Source: Streptomyces sp. ISL-43 (GTDB lineage: Bacteria > Actinomycetota > Actinomycetes > Streptomycetales > Streptomycetaceae). From it: a stretch of 64,000 nt of DNA. The stretch lies in contig NZ_JAGGOT010000031.1 in NCBI RefSeq assembly GCF_018614195.1, forward strand, positions 1 to 64,000, given 5' to 3'. The notes under the pieces were generated by a model. It had not been told where the DNA came from. It saw only the letters and a list, made by a program, of their open reading frames with translations, and made no database searches. The position numbers and the translations under genes were made by a program. Positions 33,821 through 41,733 of the stretch are shown piece after piece. Every line of letters starts with the position of its first letter. The stretch's first letter is position 1.

Positions 33821-34837
33821 TCAGGCCGGGTGATCGGAGGTCTTGGCACCTGGCGCGGCGCCGTCCCGCTCCGCGGAGTCGTAGCCGACGAAGTAGGCCG
33901 GCCGGGCCTGGACGGCCGAGTAGATCCGGCCGATGTACTCACCGAGCAGGCCCACGCAGACGAGTTGGACACCGCCGATGAAGAGCATGCCGATGAACAG
34001 CGAGGACCAGCCCGGCACGGTCGAGCCGAACGCGTACTGGAAGGTCGTGTAGACCGCCAGACCGAAGCAGACCAGGAAGCTCAGCAGCCCGAGCCAGGTG
34101 GCGAGCCGCAGCGGGGCCGCCGAGAAGTTGGTGATGCTGTCGAGCGCGAGGCGGACCATCTTGGACAGCGGGTAATGGGTGCTGCCGGCGACCCGCTCCT
34201 CGCGGACGTAGACGACCTCGCCGCTGTTGAAGCCGAGCCACGGCACGAGCAGCCGGTAGACCGGCTGGTGCTCGGGCAGGGACTTCAGCGCGTCGACGGC
34301 GGCCCGGCTCAGGAGGCGGAAGTCGCCGGCCTGGTTGGGCATGTTCTTGCCGACGAGCTTGCGCATCAGCCAGTAGTAGGCGCCGGCCGTGCGCCGCTTG
34401 AAGAAGGTGTCGGTGCCGCGGTCGCCGCGCACCCCGTAGACGATGTCCAGGTCCTTCTCGCGGGCGAGCGCGAACATCTCCGCGATCTTCTCCGGCGGGT
34501 CCTGCAGGTCGGCGTCGATGCTGACGACGTACTCGCCGAAGGCCCGGTGGATGCCCGCCGTCAGCGCCGCCTGGTGCCCGGAATTGCGGGCGAAGCGGAT
34601 GATGCGCAGCTCGGGCCAGTCCTGGCGGATCTTCTGCATGATGACCGGAGTGGCATCGGTGCTGCCGTCGTCTATGCCGACGACCTCGTAGTCCACGCCG
34701 AGCCCGTCAAGGATCGGACGCAGGCGGGCCACGGTCAGCGGCAGCGCCTCCTGCTCGTTGTAGATCGGGATGACGACCGACAACACGGGAACGGGATGGT
34801 CGACCACGTTGCGCGTCGAGGCTGCTGCGTTGTGCAT
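33821..34837 (-). CDS. Polyprenyl-phosphate-type family 2 glycosyltransferase (GtrB/ArnC-like)
   Basis: A 338-aa GT2 with the DPM-like core: LSVVIPIYNEQEALPLTV, VVGIDDGSTDATP, ARNSGHQAALTAGI, the DxD-type SIDADLQDPPEKI, and RRTAGAYYWLMRKLVG. Two C-terminal membrane helices (about 240-300) follow, as in GtrB and ArnC. Such enzymes load a sugar onto undecaprenyl phosphate on the cytoplasmic face. Together with the downstream GT-C-like gene this gives a donor-plus-transferase module. The start at ATG 34837 was chosen because VLSVVIP follows at a normal distance. An open extension to 35098 exists and includes an in-frame 9-residue repeat, but it is Arg/Phe-rich and crosses the divergent gene. Confidence 0.9.
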   Translation of the reverse strand: MHNAAASTRNVVDHPVPVLSVVIPIYNEQEALPLTVARLRPILDGLGVDYEVVGIDDGSTDATPVIMQKIRQDWPELRIIRFARNSGHQAALTAGIHRAFGEYVVSIDADLQDPPEKIAEMFALAREKDLDIVYGVRGDRGTDTFFKRRTAGAYYWLMRKLVGKNMPNQAGDFRLLSRAAVDALKSLPEHQPVYRLLVPWLGFNSGEVVYVREERVAGSTHYPLSKMVRLALDSITNFSAAPLRLATWLGLLSFLVCFGLAVYTTFQYAFGSTVPGWSSLFIGMLFIGGVQLVCVGLLGEYIGRIYSAVQARPAYFVGYDSAERDGAAPGAKTSDHPA

Positions 34838-34854
34838 GGCTGGTCGCCCGTCCC

Positions 34855-34908
34855 CAATACCTGAGAGCGTGAAGAACTCGGCAATACCTGAGCAGTTGAA
34901 GAACTCGG
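34855..34908. repeat. Two tandem 27-bp repeats in the leader of the GT2 gene
   Basis: Copy 1 is 34855-34881 and copy 2 is 34882-34908. They agree at 23 of 27 positions, with the four differences in one central block. They lie 17-71 bases upstream of the GT2 start. A TATTCT-like -10 on the same strand near 34985-34990 would place both copies in the transcribed leader. Confidence 0.8.
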
Positions 34909-35075
34909 CGAAAGCACCGACGGTCTGACCGGTGTGACGCGGCCGAATTCGGAAACCGTGCGGGCCGGGCCGAACGGTCGGCAAGAATATCATCTTGAAT
35001 GAGCTGTCGTTCGACCGTCTGTACGCCTTCGGAGGGCCTCTGCGGCGGGTCCTCCCGCCTTCCCGGGCGCCTCGG

Positions 35076-35081
35076 TAGGGT
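35076..35081 (+). promoter_or_regulatory. -10 (TAGGGT) of a leaderless Nudix transcript
   Basis: TAGGGT lies 6 bases before GTG 35088 with no ribosome site between. This is the same layout as before the HEAT-repeat gene at 49871. Confidence 0.55.
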
Positions 35082-35087
35082 TGCCGG

Positions 35088-35585
35088 GTGACCACCACGG
35101 ATGACTACGCCACCTACATCGCGAGCCTGCCCCGGGTACTGGCCGGCGCGGCCGCCCTCTACCGGGACGCCGAGGGCCGGGTGCTCCTCGTCGAGCCCAA
35201 CTACCGTGCGGGCTGGGCCCTGCCGGGCGGAACCATCGAGTCGGACCAGGGCGAGTCCCCGCGCGCGGCCGCCCGCCGCGAGAGCGCCGAGGAGATCGGC
35301 ATCGACGTACCGCTCGGCCGGCTGCTCGCCGTCGACTGGACGCTCGGCGCGGACCGGCCGCCGCTCGTCGCCTACCTCTACGACGGCGGCGTCCTCGACG
35401 CCGATCAGCTCGCCTCCGTCCGGCTCCAGGAGGAGGAGCTGGTCTCCTGGCGGATGGTGCAGCCCGCGGAGCTGACGGACTATCTGCCGGGAGCGCTCGG
35501 CCTGCGCACCGAGGAGGCGTACCGGGTGCTGCGGTCCGGCGAGGGCGCCGCGGAGTTGGAGAACGGCCGCACGCCCACGGCTTAG
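35088..35585 (+). CDS. Nudix hydrolase
   Basis: A 165-aa Nudix hydrolase that would cleave a nucleoside diphosphate linked to another moiety. The Nudix helix reads RAAARRESAEEIGID with the invariant RE..EE.G. The loop before it (GGTIESDQGESP) is two residues longer than the canonical G-x5-E spacing, a variation seen in some family members. A strand LAAVDWTLGAD follows. The substrate cannot be told from sequence. It diverges from the glycosyltransferase gene with no clear functional tie. Confidence 0.9.
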   Translation: MTTTDDYATYIASLPRVLAGAAALYRDAEGRVLLVEPNYRAGWALPGGTIESDQGESPRAAARRESAEEIGIDVPLGRLLAVDWTLGADRPPLVAYLYDGGVLDADQLASVRLQEEELVSWRMVQPAELTDYLPGALGLRTEEAYRVLRSGEGAAELENGRTPTA

Positions 35586-35639
35586 CGGGGCCCCCGCTCG
35601 TTATTTCGCGCCTACACCGGGCAGGACAGAATTCAGCAG

Positions 35640-36068
35640 ATGATCACGATGTACGCCTGGCCCAGCACCGCCGACGGGCCCGACGCCCTGCCCATGGTCC
35701 ACTTCACCACCGATCAGCAGGCCGGCGGCGAGGTCACCCCCGACGGGGTGCCGGTCTGGATGTTCGACACCGCGATCCGCGACGGCGGCTGGGCCCTGTT
35801 CACCGACTTCGAGGCCTGGTCCGCGCCGGCCGCCGGCTGGCAGGCCTTCTACCGCCGGGAGGACGACGTCCTCGCCGTCACCGGTCCCGGCTCCTGCGAG
35901 GGCTGGTACGAGGGCGGCCTGGGCGCCGGCGCCGAGTGGGTGGGGGCGGCCACGGCCCAGCAGAGCGTGGTCCTGCTCGCGGCCCCCGTCCAGCACCCCT
36001 CCCTGTACGCCTACGCCGTCGAGGCAGGCGCCGCCTTCGCCCTGCTGGTCCCGCTCGTCGTGATCTAG
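35640..36068 (+). CDS. Conserved-looking hypothetical protein, 142 aa
   Basis: I do not recognise this protein. It is acidic and Trp-rich: MYAWPSTADGPDALPMVHFTTDQQAGGEVTPDG in sense (short core MYAWPSTADGPD), a PVWMFDTAIRDGGWALFTDFEAW strand region and an FYRREDDVLAVTGPG segment. A C-terminal hydrophobic stretch (AFALLVPLVVI) is probably a buried strand, not a membrane helix. There are no motifs for an enzyme. AGGACAG precedes ATG 35640; ATG 35649 is an alternative start. Codon bias supports it as a real gene. Confidence 0.7.
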   Translation: MITMYAWPSTADGPDALPMVHFTTDQQAGGEVTPDGVPVWMFDTAIRDGGWALFTDFEAWSAPAAGWQAFYRREDDVLAVTGPGSCEGWYEGGLGAGAEWVGAATAQQSVVLLAAPVQHPSLYAYAVEAGAAFALLVPLVVI

Positions 36069-36095
36069 ACCGTCCCGTTCGGATCTAGGTCGTCT

Positions 36096-36602
36096 CTAGA
36101 GCTCGTCGGCTCCGGACTCGAAGGCGAGCAGGCGCACCTTGCGGTCGATGCCGCCTCCGTAGCCGGTCATGGAGCCGGACGCCCCGATCACGCGGTGGCA
36201 GGGCACGATGATGCCGACCGGGTTCTTCCCGTTGGCCAGGCCCACCGCGCGCGAGGCGTTCGGCTTGCCGAGCTTGGCCGCCAGCTCCCCGTACGACCAG
36301 GTCTGCCCGTAGGGGATCCGTACGAGCTGCTCCCACACGCTGCGCTGGAAGTCGGTGCCCTCCAGCCGGACCGGCAGGTCGAACTCGGTGAGCTCCCCGG
36401 CGAAGTACGCGGTCAGCTGCCGCACCACCTCGGGGAAGGGCTCCTCTCCGGCGTCGACGCGCTCGCCGAAGGACTCATCGGCCGGCCGGTGGCGCTGCCC
36501 GGTCATGTAGAGCCCGCTGAGGAGGCCGCCGGTGGCGACGAGGGTGAGCGGCTCGTACGGGCTCTCGACGACGGTGTGCTGCTTGCCGCTGCTGCTGGAC
36601 AT
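36096..36602 (-). CDS. ogt: Methylated-DNA--[protein]-cysteine S-methyltransferase
   Basis: A 168-aa suicide DNA-repair protein that moves a methyl group from O6-methylguanine (or O4-methylthymine) to its own cysteine. The active-site IIVPCHRVIG has the acceptor Cys135. The helix-turn-helix Arg-finger region (PYGQTWSYGELAAKLGKPNASRAVG) and the Asn hinge (GLANGKNPVG) are present. It lacks an Ada regulatory domain. It lies 22 bases downstream of the AdaA-AlkA fusion gene on the same strand, giving a two-gene alkylation-repair operon. Confidence 0.97.
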   Translation of the reverse strand: MSSSSGKQHTVVESPYEPLTLVATGGLLSGLYMTGQRHRPADESFGERVDAGEEPFPEVVRQLTAYFAGELTEFDLPVRLEGTDFQRSVWEQLVRIPYGQTWSYGELAAKLGKPNASRAVGLANGKNPVGIIVPCHRVIGASGSMTGYGGGIDRKVRLLAFESGADEL

Positions 36603-36624
36603 GGTGGTTCGTACTCCTCGGAAG

Positions 36625-38109
36625 TCAGGCGGGCAGGAAGTTGACGGCGTGGTCCTCGGTGGCCCACAGGTACTGGACGGCGTACGCGCGCCAGGGCCGC
36701 CAGTGCGCCGCGCGGGCCGTCAGCGCGGCGGGCGTGGACGGCAGCCCGAGCCCCTTCGCGGCCCGCCGGATCCCCAGGTCGGAGGGGATGAAGGCGTCGG
36801 GGTCGCCCAGCGCCCGCATCGCGATGATCTCGGTGGTCCACGGCCCGAAACCGGGCAGCGCGGCCAGCCGCGCACGGGCGCTCTCCCAGTCGCTGTCGGC
36901 GGCGAGCGGGAGCGAGCCGTCCGCCAGCGCCGAGACGAGCGTGGTCAGGGTGGTGCGCCGGCTGAGGGGCAGGGCCAGCGACTGCGGATCGAGCCCGGCC
37001 AGCGCCTGCGAGGACGGGAACAGGTGCGTCAGGCCGCCCTCGGGATCGGGGTCCGCCACCGGCTCGCCGAGGGCCCTGACCAGCCGGGCGGCGTGCGTAC
37101 GGGCCGCCGCGGTGGACACCTGCTGGCCGAGGACCGCCCGTACGGCGAACTCCTCCGCGTCGACCGTACGGGGCACCCGGCGCCCGGGGGCCTTGTCCAC
37201 GATCGGGGCCAGCAGCGGATCCGAGCGCAGCTGCTCGTCGACGGCCTCGGGGTCGGCGTCCAGGTCCAGGAGCCGGCGGCAGCGGTTGATGGCGATGGTC
37301 AGGTCGCGCAGGTCGGTCAGGGCGAGCCGGCAGCCGATGTGGTCGGGCTGCGGGGTGAGCGCGACGACGCCCGTGCCGTAGGGGAGCCGCAGGGTGCGGC
37401 GGTAGGCGCCCGCACGCCACTCCTCGACGCCGGGCACGGCGGTCGCGGCGAGGTGGCCGAAGAGGTTGTCGGGGTTGAGCGGGGCGCGGAAGGGGAGCCG
37501 CAGGCTTATGGTGCCGGGCACCTGGGCCCGGACCTGGCGGGGTCCCTTCCCCGCTCTGGTCCGCAGCTCGCCCGGCGCCAGCGCGAAGACCTCGCGGACG
37601 GTGTCGTTGAAGGTCCGGATGGAGGAGAACCCGGCGGCGAAGGCGATGTCGCCCATCGGGAGCTCCGAGGTCTCGATCAGCAGCCGGGCGGTCTGCGCGC
37701 GCTGTGCCCGGGCGAGCGCGAGCGGCCCGGCCCCGAGCTCGGCGTTGAGCTGGCGCTCCACCTGGCGGGAGGAGTACCCGAGCCTGGCGGCCAGTCCCGG
37801 AACGCCTTCCCGGTCGACCACACCGTCCTGGATGAGGCGCATGGCGCGGGCGACGGCGTCGGCGCGGGCGTTCCACTCGGGGGAGCCGGGGGAGGTGTCG
37901 GGCCGGCACCGCTTGCAGGCCCGGTACCCGCTCTGCTGGCAGGCGGCGGCGCTGGGCAGGAAGGTCATGTTCTCGACCTTGGGCGGTACGGCGGGGCAGC
38001 TGGGCCGGCAGTAGATGCCGGTGGTCCTGACAGCGGTGAAGAACCAGCCGTCGAAGCGAGCGTCCTTGGACTGGACGGCCCTCACGCAACGCTCGGTGTC
38101 GGTGTACAT
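36625..38109 (-). CDS. AdaA-AlkA fusion: methyl-phosphotriester sensor, AraC domain and 3-methyladenine glycosylase
   Basis: A 494-aa three-part protein. The Ada N-terminal zinc domain has Cys34, Cys38, Cys65 and Cys68 (YCRPSC, CKRC) and accepts methyl groups from DNA phosphotriesters. The AraC helix-turn-helix runs about 85-175 (SSRQVERQLNAELG, DIAFAAGFSSIRTFND). The AlkA half includes an AlkA N-domain and the HhH-GPD glycosylase with LPGFGPWTTEIIAMRALGDPDAF and the catalytic Asp in PSDLGIRR. It would sense alkylation, activate this operon and excise alkylated bases. I chose ATG 38109 because GGGAGG lies 9 bases upstream; starts at 38118 and 38163 are also open. Ogt follows. Confidence 0.93.
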   Translation of the reverse strand: MYTDTERCVRAVQSKDARFDGWFFTAVRTTGIYCRPSCPAVPPKVENMTFLPSAAACQQSGYRACKRCRPDTSPGSPEWNARADAVARAMRLIQDGVVDREGVPGLAARLGYSSRQVERQLNAELGAGPLALARAQRAQTARLLIETSELPMGDIAFAAGFSSIRTFNDTVREVFALAPGELRTRAGKGPRQVRAQVPGTISLRLPFRAPLNPDNLFGHLAATAVPGVEEWRAGAYRRTLRLPYGTGVVALTPQPDHIGCRLALTDLRDLTIAINRCRRLLDLDADPEAVDEQLRSDPLLAPIVDKAPGRRVPRTVDAEEFAVRAVLGQQVSTAAARTHAARLVRALGEPVADPDPEGGLTHLFPSSQALAGLDPQSLALPLSRRTTLTTLVSALADGSLPLAADSDWESARARLAALPGFGPWTTEIIAMRALGDPDAFIPSDLGIRRAAKGLGLPSTPAALTARAAHWRPWRAYAVQYLWATEDHAVNFLPA

Positions 38110-38254
38110 GCCGTCCATCCTCCCGGCCCCCTGTCCCCCGGGCTGGCGGTTTTCCGACATCAAGCCTATCCGCCGGCCGCGGTTCCACCGGTCCCCGCGC
38201 CCGTCCCGCCCGGGGAGGGGCGAGGCCCCGCGCGGGACCGGGCGGGACGCGCAT

Positions 38255-38300
38255 ACGAGAGGGCCCCCGGTCGCCTGCTGGCGGCCGGGGGCCCTCTCGT
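38255..38300 (-). terminator. Strong terminator after pssA
   Basis: A 16-bp perfect stem (38255-38270 with 38285-38300) and a 14-base loop lie 17 bases after the stop of the minus-strand pssA gene, separating it from the alkylation-repair operon. Confidence 0.85.
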
Positions 38301-38316
38301 GCGCGTACAGCCGTGC

Positions 38317-39177
38317 TTACGGGGCCTGCGTGGCCCGCGCCTCACGGCGGTTGTGGCGGAACGTGTTCGCGCGACGGGTCGTCGCGAACAGCGGGATCGT
38401 CGCCGCCAGAGCGATCTGCAGCGCACAGCCGGTCTGGAGCAGCAGCCCGCCGCCCGGCGCGTCGAACGCCCACGCCGCCAGCAGGCCCATCGCCCCGACG
38501 ATCCAGCTCAGCATCGCCACCGCGAGGACACCCCGCGGCTTGGGGTACTCGACCCGGCTCACCATCAGCCACGCCACCCCGATGATCGCCAGCAGCGTCG
38601 GGACGAACGGCAGCTCCAGCAGCACGATCGAGACGACCGTCAGCGCGCCGAAGGGGCTCGGCATGCCCTGGAACATGCCGTCCTTCATCGTCACGCAGCT
38701 GAATCTCGCGAGGCGCAGCACCACGGCCAGCAGCACCACGATCGCGGCCAGCGCGGACATCTTCTGGACCGCGTCCACGGCGACCATGCCGTAGACGAGC
38801 ACGAAGTACGCGGGGGCCAGACCGAAGCTGATCAGGTCGGACAGGTTGTCCAGCTCGGCGCCCATCGGCGAGCTGCGCAGCTTGCGGGCCACGATGCCGT
38901 CGAAGAGGTCGAAGACCGCGGCGAGCAGCATCAGTATCACGGCCGTCGCGGCGCTGCTGCGGGCCATGCCCGACTCGCCGCTGCCGGTGAGGTGCGGAAT
39001 GAGGATCCCGGTGGTGGTGAAGTACACCGCCATGAATCCGCACGTCGCGTTGCCGAGGGTGAGGGTGTCCGCTATCGACAGCCGCAGTGACAGCGGCATG
39101 TCGTCCTCGGCGGACTCCTCCTCGGGCGCCTCGGGCACCCAGCCTGCGGCCGGGGTCTCAGGGTCAGTCACGGTCAA
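38317..39177 (-). CDS. pssA: CDP-diacylglycerol--serine O-phosphatidyltransferase
   Basis: A 286-aa membrane enzyme that makes phosphatidylserine from CDP-diacylglycerol and serine. The CDP-alcohol phosphotransferase motif D-G-x2-A-R-x8-G-x3-D-x3-D is complete (FDLFDGIVARKL then MGAELDNLSD). About eight membrane helices are evident. The N-terminal 30 residues are acidic and Pro-rich, and the C-terminus is basic. It overlaps the end of psd by 14 bases, so the two are translationally coupled and form a phosphatidylethanolamine pathway. Confidence 0.96.
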   Translation of the reverse strand: MTVTDPETPAAGWVPEAPEEESAEDDMPLSLRLSIADTLTLGNATCGFMAVYFTTTGILIPHLTGSGESGMARSSAATAVILMLLAAVFDLFDGIVARKLRSSPMGAELDNLSDLISFGLAPAYFVLVYGMVAVDAVQKMSALAAIVVLLAVVLRLARFSCVTMKDGMFQGMPSPFGALTVVSIVLLELPFVPTLLAIIGVAWLMVSRVEYPKPRGVLAVAMLSWIVGAMGLLAAWAFDAPGGGLLLQTGCALQIALAATIPLFATTRRANTFRHNRREARATQAP

Positions 39178-39820
39178 TTCGGGTCACCCCCGCGGTGGTG
39201 GCCTGCCCGACCTCGACCGCGACCTCGACGCCCTCCGGGAGGTAGATGTCGACGCGCGAGCCGAAGCGGATCAGACCGATGCGTTCGCCCTGCTCCACCT
39301 TGGAGCCGGCCGGCAGGTACGGGACGATGCGGCGCGCGACGGCGCCGGCGATCTGCACCATCTCGATGTCGCCGAGCTCGGTGTCGAAGTGCCAGACAAC
39401 GCGCTCGTTGTTCTCGCTCTCCTTGTTGAACGCCGGAACGAATCCGCCGGGGATGTGCTCCACGGACGTCACCGTGCCCGCGAGGGGCGCGCGGTTGACG
39501 TGCACGTTCAGCGGGCTCATGAAGATCGCGACCCGGGTCCGCCCGTCCTTCCACGGCATGATGCTCTGCACCACACCGTCGGCGGGCGAGATGACCCGGC
39601 CCTGCGTGATCTCACGCTCGGGGTCGCGGAAGAACCACAGCATGCCCGCCGCGAGCGCGGTGGTGGGCACGGCTACTGCCGCCCAGCGTCCGGACTTGCG
39701 GGCCCTGGTGAGGCTGAGAGCGGCGGTGGCGACGGTCGGCAGAAGCCACGGCGATGCTCCGCGCGCGAGGCGTCCACCGAGGAGGCCGACGCGAGGTGCA
39801 GAGGTTTGGCTGTGGGGCAT
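39164..39820 (-). CDS. psd: Phosphatidylserine decarboxylase (PSD-A type)
   Basis: A 218-aa short-form decarboxylase that converts phosphatidylserine to phosphatidylethanolamine. The proenzyme self-cleavage site is Gly187-Ser188 in LIRFGSRVDIYLP, which yields the pyruvoyl group. VISPADGVV and FMSPLNVHVNRAP carry the conserved Asp and His. An N-terminal hydrophobic pair (about 26-62) anchors it in the membrane. It is the first gene of the psd-pssA operon. The region upstream (39821-40005) holds its promoter and the terminator of the acyl-CoA dehydrogenase gene. Confidence 0.96.
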   Translation of the reverse strand: MPHSQTSAPRVGLLGGRLARGASPWLLPTVATAALSLTRARKSGRWAAVAVPTTALAAGMLWFFRDPEREITQGRVISPADGVVQSIMPWKDGRTRVAIFMSPLNVHVNRAPLAGTVTSVEHIPGGFVPAFNKESENNERVVWHFDTELGDIEMVQIAGAVARRIVPYLPAGSKVEQGERIGLIRFGSRVDIYLPEGVEVAVEVGQATTAGVTRIDRD

Positions 39821-39962
39821 GGATGACCTTCGTAGCGGGTGGTGCCGCGCCGCAAATAGGGGGACGGGACGGCGGCTTTACTGGAATGCTATCGGTTGCA
39901 CGCAACAACTGGGCAAGCCAGAAGCCGAGTCGATGACCGCCGGCCAGTGACTGGTAGTGACT

Positions 39963-39999
39963 CTTTTGCGGAAAACCACTGGATGATTCCCCGCAAAAG
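39963..39999 (-). terminator. Terminator of the ccr-meaA operon
   Basis: CTTTTGCGG at 39963-39971 pairs perfectly with CCGCAAAAG at 39991-39999, just 7 bases after the stop of the last operon gene. Read on the minus strand the stem ends in a short T-containing stretch. Confidence 0.7.
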
Positions 40000-40005
40000 G
40001 GACTT

Positions 40006-41211
40006 TCAGCCCTGGAGTCGGTACTCCTCGAGCAGGCGTCGCCCGATGATCATTTTCTGGATCTCGGCGGTACCTTCACCGATGAGCAGCATCGGAGCCT
40101 CCCGGTAGAGACGCTCGATCTCGTACTCCTTCGAGAAGCCGTAGCCGCCGTGGATGCGGAACGCGTCCTCAACCACCTCCTTGCAGTACTCGGAGGCGAG
40201 GTACTTCGCCATCCCTGCTTCGAGGTCGTTTCGTTCCCCGGAGTCCTTTTTGCGTGCTGCATTGACCATCATCGCATGGGCGGCTTCGACCTTGGTAGCC
40301 ATCTCGGCCAGCTTGAACTGGATCGCCTGGTGCTCGGCGATGGCCTTGCCGAAAGTGTGACGTTGCTGGGCATACGAGACACCCAGCTCGAACGCACGCT
40401 GTGCGACGCCGCAGCCACGGGCCGCCACGTTGACGCGGCCGACCTCGACCCCGTCCATCATTTGGTAAAACCCTCGGCCGGTCTGGCCGCCCAGCACCCG
40501 ATTGGCCGGAATGCGCAGTCCGTCCATGATGAGCTCGGTCGTGTCGACGCCCTTGTAGCCCATCTTGTCGATCTTGCCGGGGATGGTCAGGCCGGGGCGC
40601 ACCTCACCGAAGCCGGCCTCCTTCTCCACGAGGAAGGTCGTCATCGACTTGTGGGGCGCGGTGCCGTCCGGGTGTCCTTCGTCACTGCGGACCAGAACGG
40701 CCACCAGCGTGGACGTGCCGCCGTTCGTCAGCCACATCTTCTGGCCGTTCAGGACGTACTCGTCGCCGTCCTTGACCGCCTTGGACGTGATGGCCGACAC
40801 ATCGGAGCCGAGCCCCGGCTCGGACATCGAGAACGCGCCGCGCACCTCGCCCAGCGCCATGCGGGGCAGGAAGTAGTCCTTCTGCTCCTGGGTGCCGTGC
40901 TGCTTGAGCATGTACGCGACGATGAAGTGCGTGTTGATGATGCCCGAGACGGACATCCAGCCACGCGCGATCTCCTCGACGCACAGCGCGTAGGTGAGCA
41001 GCGACTCACCCAGGCCGCCGTACTCCTCCGGGATCATCAGGCCGAAGAGGCCGAGTTCCTTGAGGCCGTCGACGATCGCCTGCGGGTACTCGTCGCGGTG
41101 CTCCAGCTCGGTCGCGACCGGGATGATCTCCTTGTCGACGAACTCCCGGACGGTCTTGAGGATCTCCCTCTGGACGTCCGTCAGGCCGGCGGTCTGGGCA
41201 AGTCGGCTCAT
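40006..41211 (-). CDS. Acyl-CoA dehydrogenase, probable methylsuccinyl-CoA dehydrogenase of the ethylmalonyl-CoA pathway
   Basis: A 401-aa FAD-dependent acyl-CoA dehydrogenase. Family motifs are FSMSEPGLGSDVSAI, the FAD-contacting KMWLTNGGTSTL, QRHTFGKAIAEHQAIQFKLAEM, the catalytic-Glu region RIHGGYGFSKEYEIERLYREA and the end LIGEGTAEIQKMIIGRRLL. It is the fifth gene of ccr-meaA-mcl-like-mch-like-acd, so oxidation of (2S)-methylsuccinyl-CoA to mesaconyl-CoA is the expected step. Enzymes proven for that step in proteobacteria are longer, so substrate identity rests on gene order. It starts 5 bases downstream of the hydratase gene stop. Confidence 0.88.
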   Translation of the reverse strand: MSRLAQTAGLTDVQREILKTVREFVDKEIIPVATELEHRDEYPQAIVDGLKELGLFGLMIPEEYGGLGESLLTYALCVEEIARGWMSVSGIINTHFIVAYMLKQHGTQEQKDYFLPRMALGEVRGAFSMSEPGLGSDVSAITSKAVKDGDEYVLNGQKMWLTNGGTSTLVAVLVRSDEGHPDGTAPHKSMTTFLVEKEAGFGEVRPGLTIPGKIDKMGYKGVDTTELIMDGLRIPANRVLGGQTGRGFYQMMDGVEVGRVNVAARGCGVAQRAFELGVSYAQQRHTFGKAIAEHQAIQFKLAEMATKVEAAHAMMVNAARKKDSGERNDLEAGMAKYLASEYCKEVVEDAFRIHGGYGFSKEYEIERLYREAPMLLIGEGTAEIQKMIIGRRLLEEYRLQG

Positions 41212-41215
41212 GGTT

Positions 41216-41728
41216 CTACTTCCCCTGTTCCTTCAGCGTGGGGCGGCCGGGCTGCTCGCCGCCGCGCTCCTTGATGTACGTCTCGGTCGGGACCATCACC
41301 TTGCGCCGGAAGACGCAGACGAGGGTGCCGTCCTGCTTGTAGCCCTTGGTCTCGACGTAGACGATGCCGCGGTCGTTCTTCGACTTCGACGGGGTCTTGT
41401 CGAGGACCGTGGTCTCGCCGTAGATCGTGTCGCCGTGGAAGGTCGGCGCCACGTGCCGCAGCGACTCGATCTCCAGGTTGGCGATCGCCTTGCCGGAGAC
41501 GTCCGGCACGGACATGCCCAGCAGCAGCGAGTAGATGTAGTTGCCCACGACGACGTTCTTGCCGAAGTCGGTCGTGTTCTCGGCGTAGTTGCTGTCCATG
41601 TGCAGCGGGTGGTGGTTCATGGTCAGCAGGCAGAAGAGGTGGTCGTCGTACTCGGTGACCGTCTTTCCGGGCCAGTGCTTGTAGACCGCGCCGATCTCGA
41701 ACTCTTCGTAGGTGCGTCCGAACTGCAT
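41216..41728 (-). CDS. MaoC-family hydratase, probable mesaconyl-CoA hydratase
   Basis: A 170-aa hot-dog-fold hydratase: FEIGAVYKHWPGKTVTEYDDHLFCLLTMNHHPLHMD near the N-terminus, containing the catalytic Asp/His pair of the R-hydratase motif (core MNHHPLHMD), then VVVGNYIYSLLLGMSVPDVSG and FHGDTIYGETTVLDK. Its place between an HpcH/CitE-like lyase and an acyl-CoA dehydrogenase points to mesaconyl-CoA hydration to beta-methylmalyl-CoA. It is half the length of the proteobacterial Mch, being a single hot-dog domain likely to work as a dimer. ATG 41728 was chosen (MQFGRTYEEFEIG); it starts 5 bases after the lyase stop. Confidence 0.87.
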   Translation of the reverse strand: MQFGRTYEEFEIGAVYKHWPGKTVTEYDDHLFCLLTMNHHPLHMDSNYAENTTDFGKNVVVGNYIYSLLLGMSVPDVSGKAIANLEIESLRHVAPTFHGDTIYGETTVLDKTPSKSKNDRGIVYVETKGYKQDGTLVCVFRRKVMVPTETYIKERGGEQPGRPTLKEQGK

Positions 41729-41733
41729 CGGGA

